A DNA stretch of 64,000 nucleotides from Rhodanobacteraceae bacterium (GCA_003142815.1 PLNP01000055.1:247411-311410), one strand, 5' to 3'. Shown: positions 54,174 through 63,988, numbered from the stretch's first letter. Program-made: numbers and translations. The notes: a model not told the origin generated them from the letters alone.

Positions 54174-54446
54174 GTTGCCGCATTTACGCGATGCCCTCTG
54201 GCATCGCGTGTGGCGGCGAACGCCCGAGGCAGGAAGCCGAAGGCTGGGTTGCTTGACGAGCCGCAAGATGCGCGAGCCTGGCAACAGCTGCCAGCGTAGC
54301 GAGCATTGCCGCGTTAGCTGCGAGCGCAGCGAGTATCGGCGCGCTCACGCGATGCGTTCGCGCATTGCGCAGGCAGCATAAGCGCCGGACGATCCGGCAT
54401 CCGGCATCGCCAAAACCGATGCTCCCCCCAAACGACGAAGAGAGAA
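54174..54446. other. Non-coding insertion between thiS and thiG
   Basis: Nearly 270 bases separate two genes that are usually adjacent. The stretch is rich in short inverted repeats (for example gcatcgcgtgtggcgg, gcgctcacgcgatgcgttcg) and resembles the other dispersed repeat blocks. No gene is supported. Confidence 0.5.
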
Positions 54447-55259
54447 ATGAACGCGCTAACCGCATCCAGACTCGATACCGCCAGCGATCCACTGATCATC
54501 GCGGGCAAGACCTACCGCTCGCGTCTCTTGACCGGCACCGGCAAGTTCAAGGATCTCGACGAAACCGGATCCGCGACCGCAGCGGGTGGCGCCGAGATCG
54601 TCACCATTGCGATCCGGCGCAGCAATATCGGCCAGAACCCGGGCGAGCCGAATCTGCTCGACGTGTTGCCGCCCTCGCGCTACACCATCCTGCCGAACAC
54701 GGCCGGTTGCTACACCGCCGAGGACGCAGTACGCACCTGCCGCCTCGCCCGCGAACTGCTCGATGGCCATCGCCTGGTGAAGCTCGAAGTGCTCGGTGAT
54801 CCGAAGACATTGTTCCCGGATGTGATCGCCACTCTCGCCGCAGCCGAGACGCTGGTCAAGGATGGCTTCGATGTCATGGTCTACACCTCCGACGATCCGA
54901 TCCTCGCCAAGCGCCTCGAGGAAATGGGCTGCGTCGCGGTGATGCCGCTGGCGGCGCCGATCGGTTCCGGGCTCGGCATCCAGAACCGTTACAACCTGCT
55001 CGAGATCGTCGAAAACGCCAAGGTTCCAATCATCGTCGACGCTGGTGTCGGCACCGCCTCCGACGCCGCGATCGCGATGGAGCTCGGCTGCGACGGCGTG
55101 CTGATGAACAGCGCGATCGCCGGTGCGAGGGATCCGGTGCTGATGGCGCACGCGATGAAGCTCGCGGTCGAAGCGGGACGTGCGGCGTTCCGTGCCGGCC
55201 GCATTCCGCGCAAACGCTACGCGTCCGCATCGAGTCCGCTCGACGGCACGATCGGCTGA
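54447..55259 (+). CDS. thiG: Thiazole synthase
   Basis: ThiG builds the thiamin thiazole from deoxyxylulose phosphate, the ThiS thiocarboxylate and dehydroglycine. The 270-residue TIM barrel has LTGTGKFKD near the start, [20 protein letters not shown], the Schiff-base Lys in [16 protein letters not shown], and [17 protein letters not shown] phosphate-binding loops. The length is normal. trmB starts immediately after, with the thiG stop and trmB start only a few bases apart, so they are probably cotranscribed. Confidence 0.96.
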   Translation: MNALTASRLDTASDPLIIAGKTYRSRLLTGTGKFKDLDETGSATAAGGAEIVTIAIRRSNIGQNPGEPNLLDVLPPSRYTILPNTAGCYTAEDAVRTCRLARELLDGHRLVKLEVLGDPKTLFPDVIATLAAAETLVKDGFDVMVYTSDDPILAKRLEEMGCVAVMPLAAPIGSGLGIQNRYNLLEIVENAKVPIIVDAGVGTASDAAIAMELGCDGVLMNSAIAGARDPVLMAHAMKLAVEAGRAAFRAGRIPRKRYASASSPLDGTIG

Positions 55260-55266
55260 TGCCCGA

Positions 55267-55968
55267 ATGGCCGACAACGCGGACGGCGGCGAAGCGCACC
55301 ACCGCCGCATCCGCAGTTTCGTGTTGCGCCAGGGTCGCATCACGCCGGCACAACAGCGCGCGTTCGATGCGCACTGGTTGCGCTATGGCCTCGACTACAT
55401 CGGTGCGCCGCGCGACTTCGGCGCGAGTTTTGGGCGCGCGGCACCGCTGGTGCTGGAAATCGGCTTCGGCAACGGCGATCAATTGCTGCACTCGGCGCAG
55501 GCCGAACCGGGTTCCGATTTCATCGGCATCGAAGTATATCGGCCAGGCGTCGGGCGCCTGATGAACGGCCTCGCCGGCGCTGGCGCAGGCAATGTGCGCT
55601 TGTACAACCACGACGCCGTCGAGGTACTGGAAAACGAAATCGCGCCGGGCGCACTCGCCGACGTGCGCATCTATTTTCCAGACCCCTGGCACAAGAAGCG
55701 TCATCACAAGCGGCGCCTGATCCAGCCGGAATTTCTCGCCCTGCTCGCGGCGCGTGTTGCACCCGCTGGTCGCTTGCATTTGGCGACCGACTGGGCCGAC
55801 TATGCCGGGCACATGCAGAACGTGCTCGAGGCCGCGTCGATGTGGCGCGCCGATCCGCTCCATGCCGCATCCGCCGAACGTCCGCCCTGGCGCATCGAAA
55901 CCCATTTCGAACGCCGCGGCCTGCGTCTCGGCCACGGCGTCTGGGACTTCGTCTATGAACGCATCTAG
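55267..55968 (+). CDS. trmB: tRNA (guanine-N7)-methyltransferase
   Basis: TrmB makes m7G46 in tRNA. The 233-residue product has the SAM-binding motif [12 protein letters not shown], the family [14 protein letters not shown], the substrate motif [15 protein letters not shown] and the C-terminal segment [10 protein letters not shown]. The ATG at 55267 fits the usual N-terminus ([17 protein letters not shown]). It follows thiG by 7 bases. Confidence 0.95.
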   Translation: MADNADGGEAHHRRIRSFVLRQGRITPAQQRAFDAHWLRYGLDYIGAPRDFGASFGRAAPLVLEIGFGNGDQLLHSAQAEPGSDFIGIEVYRPGVGRLMNGLAGAGAGNVRLYNHDAVEVLENEIAPGALADVRIYFPDPWHKKRHHKRRLIQPEFLALLAARVAPAGRLHLATDWADYAGHMQNVLEAASMWRADPLHAASAERPPWRIETHFERRGLRLGHGVWDFVYERI

Positions 55969-56011
55969 CCGAGCATGACGCTCGCCAGGCGATAACAAGA
56001 AACCTGCCCCG

Positions 56012-57868
56012 ATGGACGCCGGCCTGACCCTCACCACCAACATGGCACTCGTGTTCGCGTTGCTCGCGTTCACCGTGCTGATGCTGGTCCTCGAATGGAT
56101 CCGCGCGGATCTGGTCGCGTTGCTGGTGATCGTGGTGATCGGCCTCACGCGCCTGCTGCCGGTCGAGCAGCTGTTCGAAGGTTTCGCCGGCAACGCGGTG
56201 ATCTCGCTGATCGCGGTGATGATCATGGGCGCCGGCCTCGACCGCACCGGCGTGCTCGGCAAGGCGGCCTCGTTCATCCTGCGTCTGGCCGGCGGCATCG
56301 AGTCGCGCGTATCGCTGTTGATCAATGCGGTGGCTGGTTCGCTCTCGTCGGTGATCCAGAGCCAAGCACTCAGCGCGGTGTTCCTGCCGGTGGTCAGCCG
56401 GATCAGTTCGCGCACCGGCCTGCCGCTGAAACGCCTGTTGCTGCCGATGGCCTGCATGATCCTGTGCGGCACCAACATGACGATGATCTCGAACTCGCCG
56501 TTGATCCTGCTCAACGACCTGATCGCGAGCGCGAACCGCAATCTGCCGCCCGGCGCGCAGACGATCCAGACCTTCAGCCTGTTCGCGGTTGCGCCGATCG
56601 GCATTCCGCTCCTGCTGACCGGACTCGCGTACTTCGCGCTGTTCACGCGCCGCTTGCTGCCGAGCGACGCGGAGGACCGCCAGAAAGTCACGCCGGGGCG
56701 CACCGAAACCTACTTCGCGGAAACCTACGGCATCGACGGCGAGGTGCTCGAACTCACCGTCACCGCCGACAGCCCGCTGGTCGGCATGAGCGTCGGCGAA
56801 GTCGAACAATTGCGCGGCGCACCGCTGATCCTCGCGCTGAGGAGCGGCAACGAAGCACGTCTCGCGCCGCCGGCCGATCAGATGATCTGGGTCGGCAGCG
56901 TGCTCGGCGTGCTCGGCAAGCGCGAGGCGGTCAACGACTTCGCGAACATGCAGCTATGCCAGGTGCAGGCGCGCCTGCGCAATTTCGCCGATCTGTTCAA
57001 CCCGGCCCGCGCCGGCATTTCCGAGGCGGTGATTCCGCCGAGTTCGCGCTGGATCAAGCAATCGGTCGGTGACCTGCGTTTGCGCAAGACCCATGGCATC
57101 TCGGTGCTCGCGGTCAATCGCGGCGACCAGGTATTTCGCGAAGACGTGCGTCAGGTCGCGCTGCGCGCGGGCGATACGCTGGTCCTGCACAGCTTCTGGC
57201 GTGATCTCGCCCAAACCGCCGAGTCGCACGATATCGTCGTCGTCACCGACTATCCGAAGGAAGAACACCGGCCGAGCAAGATCTGGCACGCGGTCGCGTT
57301 CTTCGCGCTGGCGATGGGGCTCGGCCTGTTCACCGACATCAAGCTGTCGATCGCGATGCTGGTCGGTGCGGTCGGTATGCTGCTGACCGGCGTGCTGAAC
57401 ATGGACGAGGCCTACGGCGCAATCAACTGGAAGACGATCTTCACGCTGGCTTGCCTGATTCCGCTCGGCTGGGCGATGGATTCGACCGGCGCGGCCGCAT
57501 GGATCGCGCAGGAAGTGCTGACCTATCTCGGCGCATGGCCGCAATGGGGTCTGCAGGCGGTCATCGCGGTGATCACCCTGCTCATTGCGCAGGTCGTGTC
57601 CAACGTCGGCGCCGCCGTGATGATGGTACCGATGGCGATCAACGTGGCGCTCGCCTCGGGTGGAAATCCTGCGGTTTACGCGCTCGTCGTCGCGGTCTCC
57701 ACATCCAATGTGTTCCTGATCCCGAGCGCCAATCCCGTCATCATGATCATCGCCGGCCCGGGCGGGTACCACTCCCGTGATTTCCTGCGGGTGGGCATCC
57801 CGCTGACCGTGCTGCTGCTGATCGTCATGCTGGTGTCGGTCAACCTCGTGTTCGGGCACAGGTATTGA
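56012..57868 (+). CDS. SLC13/DASS-type permease with two TrkA-C domains
   Basis: This 618-residue inner-membrane transporter has N-terminal membrane helices (about 1-215), two central TrkA-C (RCK-C) domains (about 230-300 and 320-400; GMSVGEVEQLRGAPLILALRSG; SVGDLRLRKTHGISVLAVNRG) and a second membrane block (about 425-618; NVGAAVMMVPMAINVALASGG; PSANPVIMIIAGPGGY). This is the architecture of SLC13/ArsB-like anion permeases of unknown substrate; dicarboxylate, sulfate or other anions are possible. The TrkA-C domains usually regulate transport. The ATG has a weak site. Confidence 0.88.
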   Translation: MDAGLTLTTNMALVFALLAFTVLMLVLEWIRADLVALLVIVVIGLTRLLPVEQLFEGFAGNAVISLIAVMIMGAGLDRTGVLGKAASFILRLAGGIESRVSLLINAVAGSLSSVIQSQALSAVFLPVVSRISSRTGLPLKRLLLPMACMILCGTNMTMISNSPLILLNDLIASANRNLPPGAQTIQTFSLFAVAPIGIPLLLTGLAYFALFTRRLLPSDAEDRQKVTPGRTETYFAETYGIDGEVLELTVTADSPLVGMSVGEVEQLRGAPLILALRSGNEARLAPPADQMIWVGSVLGVLGKREAVNDFANMQLCQVQARLRNFADLFNPARAGISEAVIPPSSRWIKQSVGDLRLRKTHGISVLAVNRGDQVFREDVRQVALRAGDTLVLHSFWRDLAQTAESHDIVVVTDYPKEEHRPSKIWHAVAFFALAMGLGLFTDIKLSIAMLVGAVGMLLTGVLNMDEAYGAINWKTIFTLACLIPLGWAMDSTGAAAWIAQEVLTYLGAWPQWGLQAVIAVITLLIAQVVSNVGAAVMMVPMAINVALASGGNPAVYALVVAVSTSNVFLIPSANPVIMIIAGPGGYHSRDFLRVGIPLTVLLLIVMLVSVNLVFGHRY

Positions 57869-57915
57869 TGCGACAAGGCGTGTGCAAACGCCGGCCGGAG
57901 CGCGGCCTGCTGATC

Positions 57916-58245
57916 CTATTTCAGACGAACGATGCCGTCGACGACCTCGACCGGCAATCCGACCAGGCCGCTGCGCGCCGGGCCGCCGCAGCAGGCACCG
58001 GTCGCAACCGTGAAGGTTGCACCGTGCACGGCACACGTCACGCACCCGCCCTGCACCAGGAACTTGCCCGGCGCGAAATCGAGATTGCGTCCCGCATGCG
58101 GGCACTCGTTGTGATACGCGAACGCGCAGTCGCCCTGGCGCAAGACGATCAACTCGGAACCGCCGGTAACGGTCGCGATCCGCACCGCGATCGCGCCGTT
58201 ATCCGGGATTTCGTCGAGTTGGCACAGCGGCTGGGATTGTTTCAT
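57916..58245 (-). CDS. Rieske-type [2Fe-2S] ferredoxin
   Basis: This 109-residue protein has the Rieske motifs CPH (in NECPHAGRN) and CAVH (in GGCVTCAVHGATF), which bind a 2Fe-2S cluster with two Cys and two His. Small soluble Rieske proteins carry electrons to oxygenases or reductases. The ATG at 58245 gives the usual short N-terminus (MKQSQPLCQLDEIPDNG). A longer frame is open but unlikely. No oxygenase lies beside it, so the partner is unknown. Confidence 0.9.
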   Translation of the reverse strand: MKQSQPLCQLDEIPDNGAIAVRIATVTGGSELIVLRQGDCAFAYHNECPHAGRNLDFAPGKFLVQGGCVTCAVHGATFTVATGACCGGPARSGLVGLPVEVVDGIVRLK

Positions 58246-58454
58246 GCCATCTTTCAGCACTTGTCGGCGTGCGGCGCAGCCCCAAACTGGTGGCCTGTAA
58301 CGCTCGTTTGGGAAGATGAATCGCGACGGGATCGTGATGAGGGGCAAGCCCAGCGCCGCGAAACCGAGCGAGGCACTTTCGAAATGAGCGTTACAGGTCA
58401 CTAGGCAACGACGCGTTCACGCGGGCGCACATTTTGGCATACGGAGAATTGGCG

Positions 58455-58757
58455 ATGTTCCATGGCCCGTTTCGCGCGACACGACCGCGCCACCCGCTGG
58501 CGCGTCTGGCGATGAGCGCGCTCGGCGTTATCGCCGTGCTGCTGTTCGTCGCCCTCGGCATGTTCGCGCTGGCAGCGCTGGCGATCGGCGGCGCGTTGCT
58601 GTTACTGGTCAATGCACTGCGTTCGACGCCGCGTCCGCGCGCGCATGCGGGTGCCGCGGCGAGTCCAGCGCCGCCACCGCCAGACGTGATCGAAGGCGAA
58701 TTCAAGATCGTATCGGGTGCGCCAGCGCAGCGCGATCCATCGACGGCGCCACACTGA
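58455..58757 (+). CDS. Small membrane protein of unknown function
   Basis: The 100-residue product has one or two hydrophobic segments (about 17-52, including VIAVLLFVALGMFALAALAIGG) and a Pro/Ala-rich C-terminal tail (PAPPPPDVIEGEFKIVSG). The ATG at 58455 has a good ggagaattggcg site. The membrane part with a DVIEGEF-type tail is typical of small inner-membrane proteins of Lysobacterales, but I cannot name a family. It is divergent from the Rieske gene. Confidence 0.7.
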   Translation: MFHGPFRATRPRHPLARLAMSALGVIAVLLFVALGMFALAALAIGGALLLLVNALRSTPRPRAHAGAAASPAPPPPDVIEGEFKIVSGAPAQRDPSTAPH

Positions 58758-58930
58758 GCATGCGTGCCTCGTGACGACGCAATGGGTGGCGCCTCAAGGC
58801 GATTGCAGACTGCACGCAATGGCACCTTGCTGATCGCCGCTGGCGGCCCTCGCCGGGGCGGCGCAGCTTGCGTATCCTTGACGACCTTGCCAAAGCGGCC
58901 GCGCCTCAACCGGCCCTCGAAAGATTCCGG

Positions 58931-59854
58931 ATGAACGACTCCCATCGCAACGACCCAGCCGTGGCGGATGCGCCGCCGACTGCGTTGTTCGGTCCGCGCC
59001 TGCTGGTTCCGATCGCGCTGATCGCGCTGTATTTCGTCTGGGGCTCGACCTATCTCGCGATCCGCATCGCCGTCGCGAGCTACCCGCCATTCCTGATGGC
59101 GGCGATCCGCTTCCTTGGCGCCGGTATCGCGCTGTATGCGTTCCTGCGCTGGCGCGGCATGGCCGCGCCGACACGCGTGCAGTGGATCAACGCCACCTTG
59201 ACCGGCACGATGCTGCTTGGCCTCGGCAATGGCCTGGTCTGTTACGCGGAGCAGAATGTGGCGTCGGGCATTGCCGCAGTCGCGGTCGCGAGCATGCCAC
59301 TGTTCGCCGCGGTGTTTGGCGGTCTATACGGCCATTGGCCGGCGCGCATGGAATGGCTCGGTCTCGGCGTGGGTTTTGCCGGCGTGGTGTTCCTGAATCT
59401 CGGCGGCAGCATCGCCGGTTCGCCAGTCGGCGCGCTCGCGCTGGTTGCCGCTGCGGCCGCGTGGGCGTTTGGTTCGATCTGGAGCCGACGCCGCAACATG
59501 CCGCCAGCGGCGATGAACACCGCCGCGCAGATGCTGACCGGCGGCGCGGCGCTGCTCGTCTTCGCGCTGCTGATCGGCGAGCGCTGGCCTGCATCGCCGC
59601 CGCTGTCGGCCAGCCTTGCCATCGTCTATCTCGCGATCGCCGGATCGCTGGTCGGCTTCAGCGCGTATCTGTACCTCCTCCACACGGTGCGACCGGCACT
59701 CGCGACGAGCTACGCCTACGTGAACCCACCGGTCGCAGTGCTGGTCGGCGCGCTGTTCGGCGGCGAAGCCGTGCATCCGTTTGATGTCATCGCGATGGGG
59801 GTGATTCTGGGTGGCGTCGCGCTGATCACGATGGCGCGGGGTAGGCGCGCATAG
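58931..59854 (+). CDS. EamA/YedA-type drug-metabolite exporter
   Basis: This 307-residue protein has ten predicted membrane helices in two EamA halves. Family features include YFVWGSTYLAIRIAVASYPPFL at the start of half 1 and TSYAYVNPPVAVLVGALFGGE near the end of half 2. Such proteins export metabolites or amino acids. The ATG at 58931 starts a hydrophilic N-terminus; its ribosome site is weak. No neighbour suggests a substrate. Confidence 0.88.
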   Translation: MNDSHRNDPAVADAPPTALFGPRLLVPIALIALYFVWGSTYLAIRIAVASYPPFLMAAIRFLGAGIALYAFLRWRGMAAPTRVQWINATLTGTMLLGLGNGLVCYAEQNVASGIAAVAVASMPLFAAVFGGLYGHWPARMEWLGLGVGFAGVVFLNLGGSIAGSPVGALALVAAAAAWAFGSIWSRRRNMPPAAMNTAAQMLTGGAALLVFALLIGERWPASPPLSASLAIVYLAIAGSLVGFSAYLYLLHTVRPALATSYAYVNPPVAVLVGALFGGEAVHPFDVIAMGVILGGVALITMARGRRA

Positions 59855-59933
59855 CGCGCGCATTGGGGCTTTGCGTCACTCGCTGCCGAAGCAGGCATCC
59901 ATGCCCTTTTCCGCTCGCCTCCCGGGTGAGCGG

Positions 59934-59967
59934 GTCACTTCTCTTTGCGTGCCCAAAGAAAAGTGAC
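59934..59967. repeat. Palindromic 'gtcactt...aagtgac' repeat
   Basis: Arms gtcacttctctttg and caaagaaaagtgac surround cgtgcc with one mismatch. The sequence ctttgcgtgcccaaagaaaa is a frequently seen intergenic element in several proteobacterial groups. Confidence 0.8.
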
Positions 59968-60544
59968 CAAGAGAAAGGGCACCCCGGTGCCGCGCCCTCC
60001 GCGCATCCTGCGCTCCGGGTCCGCGAATGACGGCCGGGTTCCGCTGACAGCACTTCCTTGTGCTGACAGCAGGGTGAGCTCGATCCATCGCGCTCACCCT
60101 GCGGGCCTCTTCGTCCGCCAGTCGCCGCGACACAGGGGACCCGAAAGCAAGCGCGCTCCTGCGCGCAGAAGCGGAGCAGCGGAGCGACGCTTCGCTCTGG
60201 CTTCTGCGGCAAGGACTGCCGCCAAATGGGGCCCCTTATGTCGCGGCGAGCGTGCGCAGAGAAAGCCCGAAGGGGCGGCGCAGTGGGCAAGCAAGAGAAA
60301 GTGACCTGCCCGCAGGGATGCGGGTCGATTTTCGAATAAACGGCTGTCGATACAAGAATCGAACACCATCCCCACCCCAACCCTTCGCACATCCTGTACT
60401 CACAAGCCCGGTCTGCACATCCCTGTGCAGCCGTTCGCAGTCGCGCGGCAGTGCCGCGCGACTGCGCCCGCAGAAGCGGGCGCGAACAGCGAAGCTGGCG
60501 CCTAGCACAAGCGCCAGGACGGCGCGAGTCAAGCCCGGCTCACA

Positions 60545-60573
60545 CCCCCCCTTTGAAGGGGGAGGGCTTCAAA
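60545..60573. repeat. 'gaagccctcc' hairpin repeat, copy at operon end
   Basis: On the minus strand it reads tttgaagccctcccccttca then aaggggggtg and can fold. An inverted counterpart lies at 63959-63988 beyond the other end of the ABC operon. Confidence 0.6.
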
Positions 60574-60589
60574 GCAAAGCGCGCAGAGC

Positions 60590-61909
60590 CTACAACTCCC
60601 GCAGCGCGGTCGTCACCGGCAGCCGCGCGGCGCGCAGCGCCGGGAACAGGCCGCCGATGAAACCGATCGCCAGTGCCCACTTGATGCCGTTCCAGACCAG
60701 CGCCGGCGACACCTTGAACGCGAACACGATCTGGCTGAAATTGGCGCCGAGCGTCGACGCCGTGTAGTTGTTGAAGATGATCCAGGCGATCGCGGCGCCG
60801 AGCACGCCGCCGGCGAGCGCAAGCAGCATGGTCTCAAGCAGCACCGACACGACCACCGGCAAGCCGCGGAAGCCGATCGCGCGCAGGGTCGCGATCTCGC
60901 GTGCGCGCGTCGCGACTGCGGCGTACATCGTGTTCAGCGCGCCGAAGATCGCGCCGATGCCCATGATCACGCCGATCGTCGTGCCGAGGATGCGGATCAG
61001 CTTGGCGAGACCGGCCGATTGCTCGGTGTAGTACGCGCGCGTGGTTTTCACATCCACCTTCAGGCGCGGGTCGCTGGCGAGCGCCGCCTTGAATGCGTCG
61101 AATGCGTCGGCGGAGGTCAGGCGCGCGGTGACGAGCGATGAGCTGCTGCCGCGCCGATAGGTCGACCCGACCACGTCGGTGTCGCCCCACAGCTCCGAGT
61201 TGTGTGCGTCGTCCGAATCGAACGCGCCGACCACGGTCCAGGTCTGGTTGTTGAGGTTGAGCGTAGATCCGACATCGATGTGGGCGAATTCCTCGCGTGC
61301 GCCCTTGCCGACGACCAATTCGCGCAGGCCCGGCTTGAACGCGCGCCCATCGGTAATCTTCAGATCGGGGTGCAGAACCCAGATCTGCGGACCCACACCA
61401 CGGATCTCCACGTTGGAGTCGAGCCCACTGCTTTTCTTCGGCAGCGACGCGACGACCACGAGTTCCGGCGACGCGATCGGTCTGCCGTCCTTGTCCTTGA
61501 GCACACCGGCCGCCTGCGTGATCAGGGTCACGCTGTCGTGGCCGAGCACGGAATTGAGCTCCGCCTGCGCACCGGCGCGCATCACCACCACGGTGTCGTC
61601 GCTGCCGGTTTGCTTGAGCGTCGCCTGGAAACCCTCGCCCATCGCGAGCAGCGCGACCAGCACGCCGACCACGCCGGCGATACCGATGACCACTACTGAG
61701 GACGAACCCAGCCGCTGCGGCAAGGTCGAGATGCCGACCCAGCTGACCGACGCGGCCTGCCGGCCGCTGCGGGTCAGGCCCATCCAGGCCGCCAGCACGA
61801 GCACGAGGACCAGCAACAGCGGCCACGGCACCAGCATCAGGATCGCCACGCCGACGACCAGCAGCACGAGCATTCCGAGGCCGGACAGAAATCTTTTGAG
61901 TGTACGCAT
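60590..61909 (-). CDS. ABC transporter permease, FtsX/MacB family
   Basis: This 439-residue permease has N-terminal hydrophobic segments, including an extra pair before the usual first helix (VLLVVGVAILMLVPWPLLLVLVLVLAAWMG), a large periplasmic domain (about 110-300) and three C-terminal membrane helices with the FtsX pattern (REIATLRAIGFRG; GGLFPALRAARLPVTTALREL). It resembles MacB-type permeases. The ATG at 61909 has aggagaaccccg upstream. It is the third gene of a three-gene exporter operon. The substrate is unknown. Confidence 0.88.
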   Translation of the reverse strand: MRTLKRFLSGLGMLVLLVVGVAILMLVPWPLLLVLVLVLAAWMGLTRSGRQAASVSWVGISTLPQRLGSSSVVVIGIAGVVGVLVALLAMGEGFQATLKQTGSDDTVVVMRAGAQAELNSVLGHDSVTLITQAAGVLKDKDGRPIASPELVVVASLPKKSSGLDSNVEIRGVGPQIWVLHPDLKITDGRAFKPGLRELVVGKGAREEFAHIDVGSTLNLNNQTWTVVGAFDSDDAHNSELWGDTDVVGSTYRRGSSSSLVTARLTSADAFDAFKAALASDPRLKVDVKTTRAYYTEQSAGLAKLIRILGTTIGVIMGIGAIFGALNTMYAAVATRAREIATLRAIGFRGLPVVVSVLLETMLLALAGGVLGAAIAWIIFNNYTASTLGANFSQIVFAFKVSPALVWNGIKWALAIGFIGGLFPALRAARLPVTTALREL

Positions 61910-61920
61910 CGGGGTTCTCC

Positions 61921-63084
61921 TCACCGTCCAGCCAGCGCATCGACGATGCGCAGGCGCATGCCGCGCAGCGCGGGCAACACACCAATCACGACACCGATAC
62001 CGATCATCAGCGCGATGCCTTTAGCCCAAGTCACTGCATCGACCGGCGCCATCGGGATACCGCTGCCGAGCGACGCCTTGAGCGCACCGACCACGACCGC
62101 GGCGATCGCAAGACCGAGCACGCCACCGATCAAAATCAGCAGGATCGACTCGGATAGGACGAGGCCGAGCACGCTCTTGTTCGAGAAGCCGATCGTCTTC
62201 AACACTGCGAGCTCCGGAATGCGCTCGCGCACGGCCTGCGCCATCGTGTTGCCGGTGAGCAGGATCAGGGTGAAGAACACCGCGGCCATGATCGCGCCGA
62301 CAATCAGGCCGATATCCGCAAACTGGCCGATGAATGCGACGTTGAACGCCTGCTCCGTCTGCGTCTTGGTTTCATGGTCGGAGTTCGCCGACAACGCATC
62401 GATCGCGCTGGCGACCTGGTCGGCCGCGTTGCGATCGGTCAGGCGCTCGATGTACCAGCCAATATTGCCGTTGCCGAACTGGCGCGCCTCGTCGAAATAG
62501 TCCCAGTTGAAGAACAGCGCGCCTTCCTGGCTGCGCTGCTTGGGGTCGGCGATGTGGTAGATGCCGACCAGGTCGAACGTCCACACGTTGCTGCCACCCT
62601 TCTGCGGAAAGATCGTCGCCTGCAGCGGAATCTTGTCGCCGATCTTCCAGCCGAACTTCTTGGCCAGCTCGGCGCCGACCACGGCGCCGGTGCGCGTCTT
62701 GCGAAATGCCTCGCGCTGCTCCGGCGGAAGTACGAACTCGGAGAAAACATCGAAGAAATTGTCGCTGACCGCCTCGTTCGGAAAGAAGTTCTTCGGGTCC
62801 TGATAGATGCCGCCGAACCAGTTCGCATAGGCGACGTCCTTCACGTTCGGTATCGCCTGGATGCGCGGCAGCAGGCTCTTCGGGAGCGATACCGTGAAGC
62901 TGACCTTGGAGATGGTGACCAGACGATCCACCCCGGCCACGCTGTCGGCCGCGCCCGAGAATGCGCTGTGCACCGAATCGAGCAGGCCGAACAACAGGAA
63001 CGCGGCGAGTACGGAGATCAGGGTGAAGATCGTGCGTGTCTTGCGCCGAAACAGCGCGGCCCAGACGAGATGGAGATATTTCAT
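61921..63084 (-). CDS. ABC transporter permease, FtsX/MacB family
   Basis: This 387-residue permease has one N-terminal membrane helix (about 17-40), a periplasmic MacB-like domain (about 45-270) and three C-terminal helices (FTLILLTGNTMAQAVRERIPELAVLKTIGFS; GVLPALRGMRLRIVDALAG). It pairs with the next permease to form a heterodimeric exporter with the ATPase encoded upstream. The ATG has gcgaggagttgca upstream. The following gene starts 12 bases after its stop codon. Likely export of a lipid, peptide or drug-like compound; this is not settled. Confidence 0.9.
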   Translation of the reverse strand: MKYLHLVWAALFRRKTRTIFTLISVLAAFLLFGLLDSVHSAFSGAADSVAGVDRLVTISKVSFTVSLPKSLLPRIQAIPNVKDVAYANWFGGIYQDPKNFFPNEAVSDNFFDVFSEFVLPPEQREAFRKTRTGAVVGAELAKKFGWKIGDKIPLQATIFPQKGGSNVWTFDLVGIYHIADPKQRSQEGALFFNWDYFDEARQFGNGNIGWYIERLTDRNAADQVASAIDALSANSDHETKTQTEQAFNVAFIGQFADIGLIVGAIMAAVFFTLILLTGNTMAQAVRERIPELAVLKTIGFSNKSVLGLVLSESILLILIGGVLGLAIAAVVVGALKASLGSGIPMAPVDAVTWAKGIALMIGIGVVIGVLPALRGMRLRIVDALAGR

Positions 63085-63204
63085 TGCAACTCCTCGCAGG
63101 TTGCCCCGCTATTCCCTTCGCCCCTCGGGAGAAGGTGGCGCAAAGCGCCGGATGAGGGTTCGGGTTCGACGCAGCGCTTCACTTCGTCCGAACTCTCACC
63201 CCAA

Positions 63205-63248
63205 CCCCTCTCCAACGGGGACTTCCTTCGGTCGCCGGGGGGAGAGGG
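63205..63248. repeat. 'acttccttcgg' palindromic repeat, copy 3
   Basis: Arms cccctctcc and gggagaggg surround aacggggacttccttcgg-tcgccg. It lies within the 172-base gap between the ABC ATPase and the first permease, beside more of the 'ccctcgggagaaggtgg' repeat at 63115-63145. Confidence 0.75.
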
Positions 63249-63256
63249 ACTTCCAC

Positions 63257-63943
63257 TCACGCCGCCGCGTGTTCGACCAGTGTGCCCTTGTCCAGATGCA
63301 ACGTTTGCCGCGCGTACTCGGCCGCCTTCGGATCGTGCGTGACGATGATGATCGTCTTGCCGTGCTCACGATTGAGCGTCTGCAACAGGCCGAGCACGTC
63401 CTCGGCGGATTGGCGGTCGAGGTCGCCGGTCGGTTCGTCGCAGACCAGCAAGCTCGGATCGGAAATGATCGCGCGCGCGATCGCGACACGCTGCTGCTGA
63501 CCGCCCGACAGCTCGGTCGGCTTGTGCGAGGCGCGATCGGCGAGGCCGACCAGCTGCAGCGCGATACCCGCATTACGCTTGCGTTCCGCCGCCGACAGTT
63601 TGGTCAGCAGCAGCGGCAGTTCGACGTTTTTTTGCGCCGACAGCATCGGCAGCAGGTTGTAGAACTGGAAAATGAAGCCGACATGTGAGGAACGCCATTT
63701 CGCCAGCGCACCCTCACCGAGCTTGTCGATGCGTGCGCCACCGATCGCGATGCTGCCCTCGGTCGGCGAGTCGAGTCCGCCGATCAGGTTCAACAGCGTC
63801 GTCTTGCCGGAGCCAGACGGTCCCATCAGCGCGAGGAAATCGCCCTGCGCGATGTCGAGGTCGATGTGATGCAGCGCCTCGACCTTCTGCTTGCCGCGTT
63901 CGTAGACTTTGCTGACGTTGCGGATTTCGACCAGTGTGCTCAT
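63257..63943 (-). CDS. ABC transporter ATPase, LolD/MacB type
   Basis: This 228-residue ATPase has Walker [10 protein letters not shown], signature LSGGQQQR, Walker [13 protein letters not shown] and the switch His in VTHDP. The family (LolD/MacB/FtsE-like) energises mechanotransmission exporters with FtsX-type permeases, two of which follow. A dispersed repeat interrupts the ATPase-permease gap. The ATG at 63943 has a poor ribosome site. It is the first gene of the operon. Confidence 0.94.
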   Translation of the reverse strand: MSTLVEIRNVSKVYERGKQKVEALHHIDLDIAQGDFLALMGPSGSGKTTLLNLIGGLDSPTEGSIAIGGARIDKLGEGALAKWRSSHVGFIFQFYNLLPMLSAQKNVELPLLLTKLSAAERKRNAGIALQLVGLADRASHKPTELSGGQQQRVAIARAIISDPSLLVCDEPTGDLDRQSAEDVLGLLQTLNREHGKTIIIVTHDPKAAEYARQTLHLDKGTLVEHAAA

Positions 63944-63958
63944 GCGCCCATCCTCTTC

Positions 63959-63988
63959 GTTTTGAAGCCCTCCGCTTCAAGGGGAGGA
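63959..63988. repeat. 'gaagccctcc' hairpin repeat, copy upstream of operon
   Basis: It reads cgttttgaagccctccgctt then caaggggagg. The arms ttgaagc/gcttcaa are perfect. It is the inverted counterpart of 60545-60573, so the ABC operon is bracketed by two copies. Confidence 0.6.

Larger units (their letters stand above)
59855..60589. other. Long repeat-filled intergenic region
   Basis: About 735 bases between the EamA gene and the ABC operon without a supported gene. It holds the palindrome at 59934-59967, a gaatgacggccgggttcc block, cagcacttccttgtgctg inverted sequences, and a 'gtgacctgcccgcagggatg' segment that partly mirrors the left end. This layout, with similar ends facing each other around 350 bases, suggests a composite intergenic repeat unit of the kind common in Xanthomonadales. 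Confidence 0.6.
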
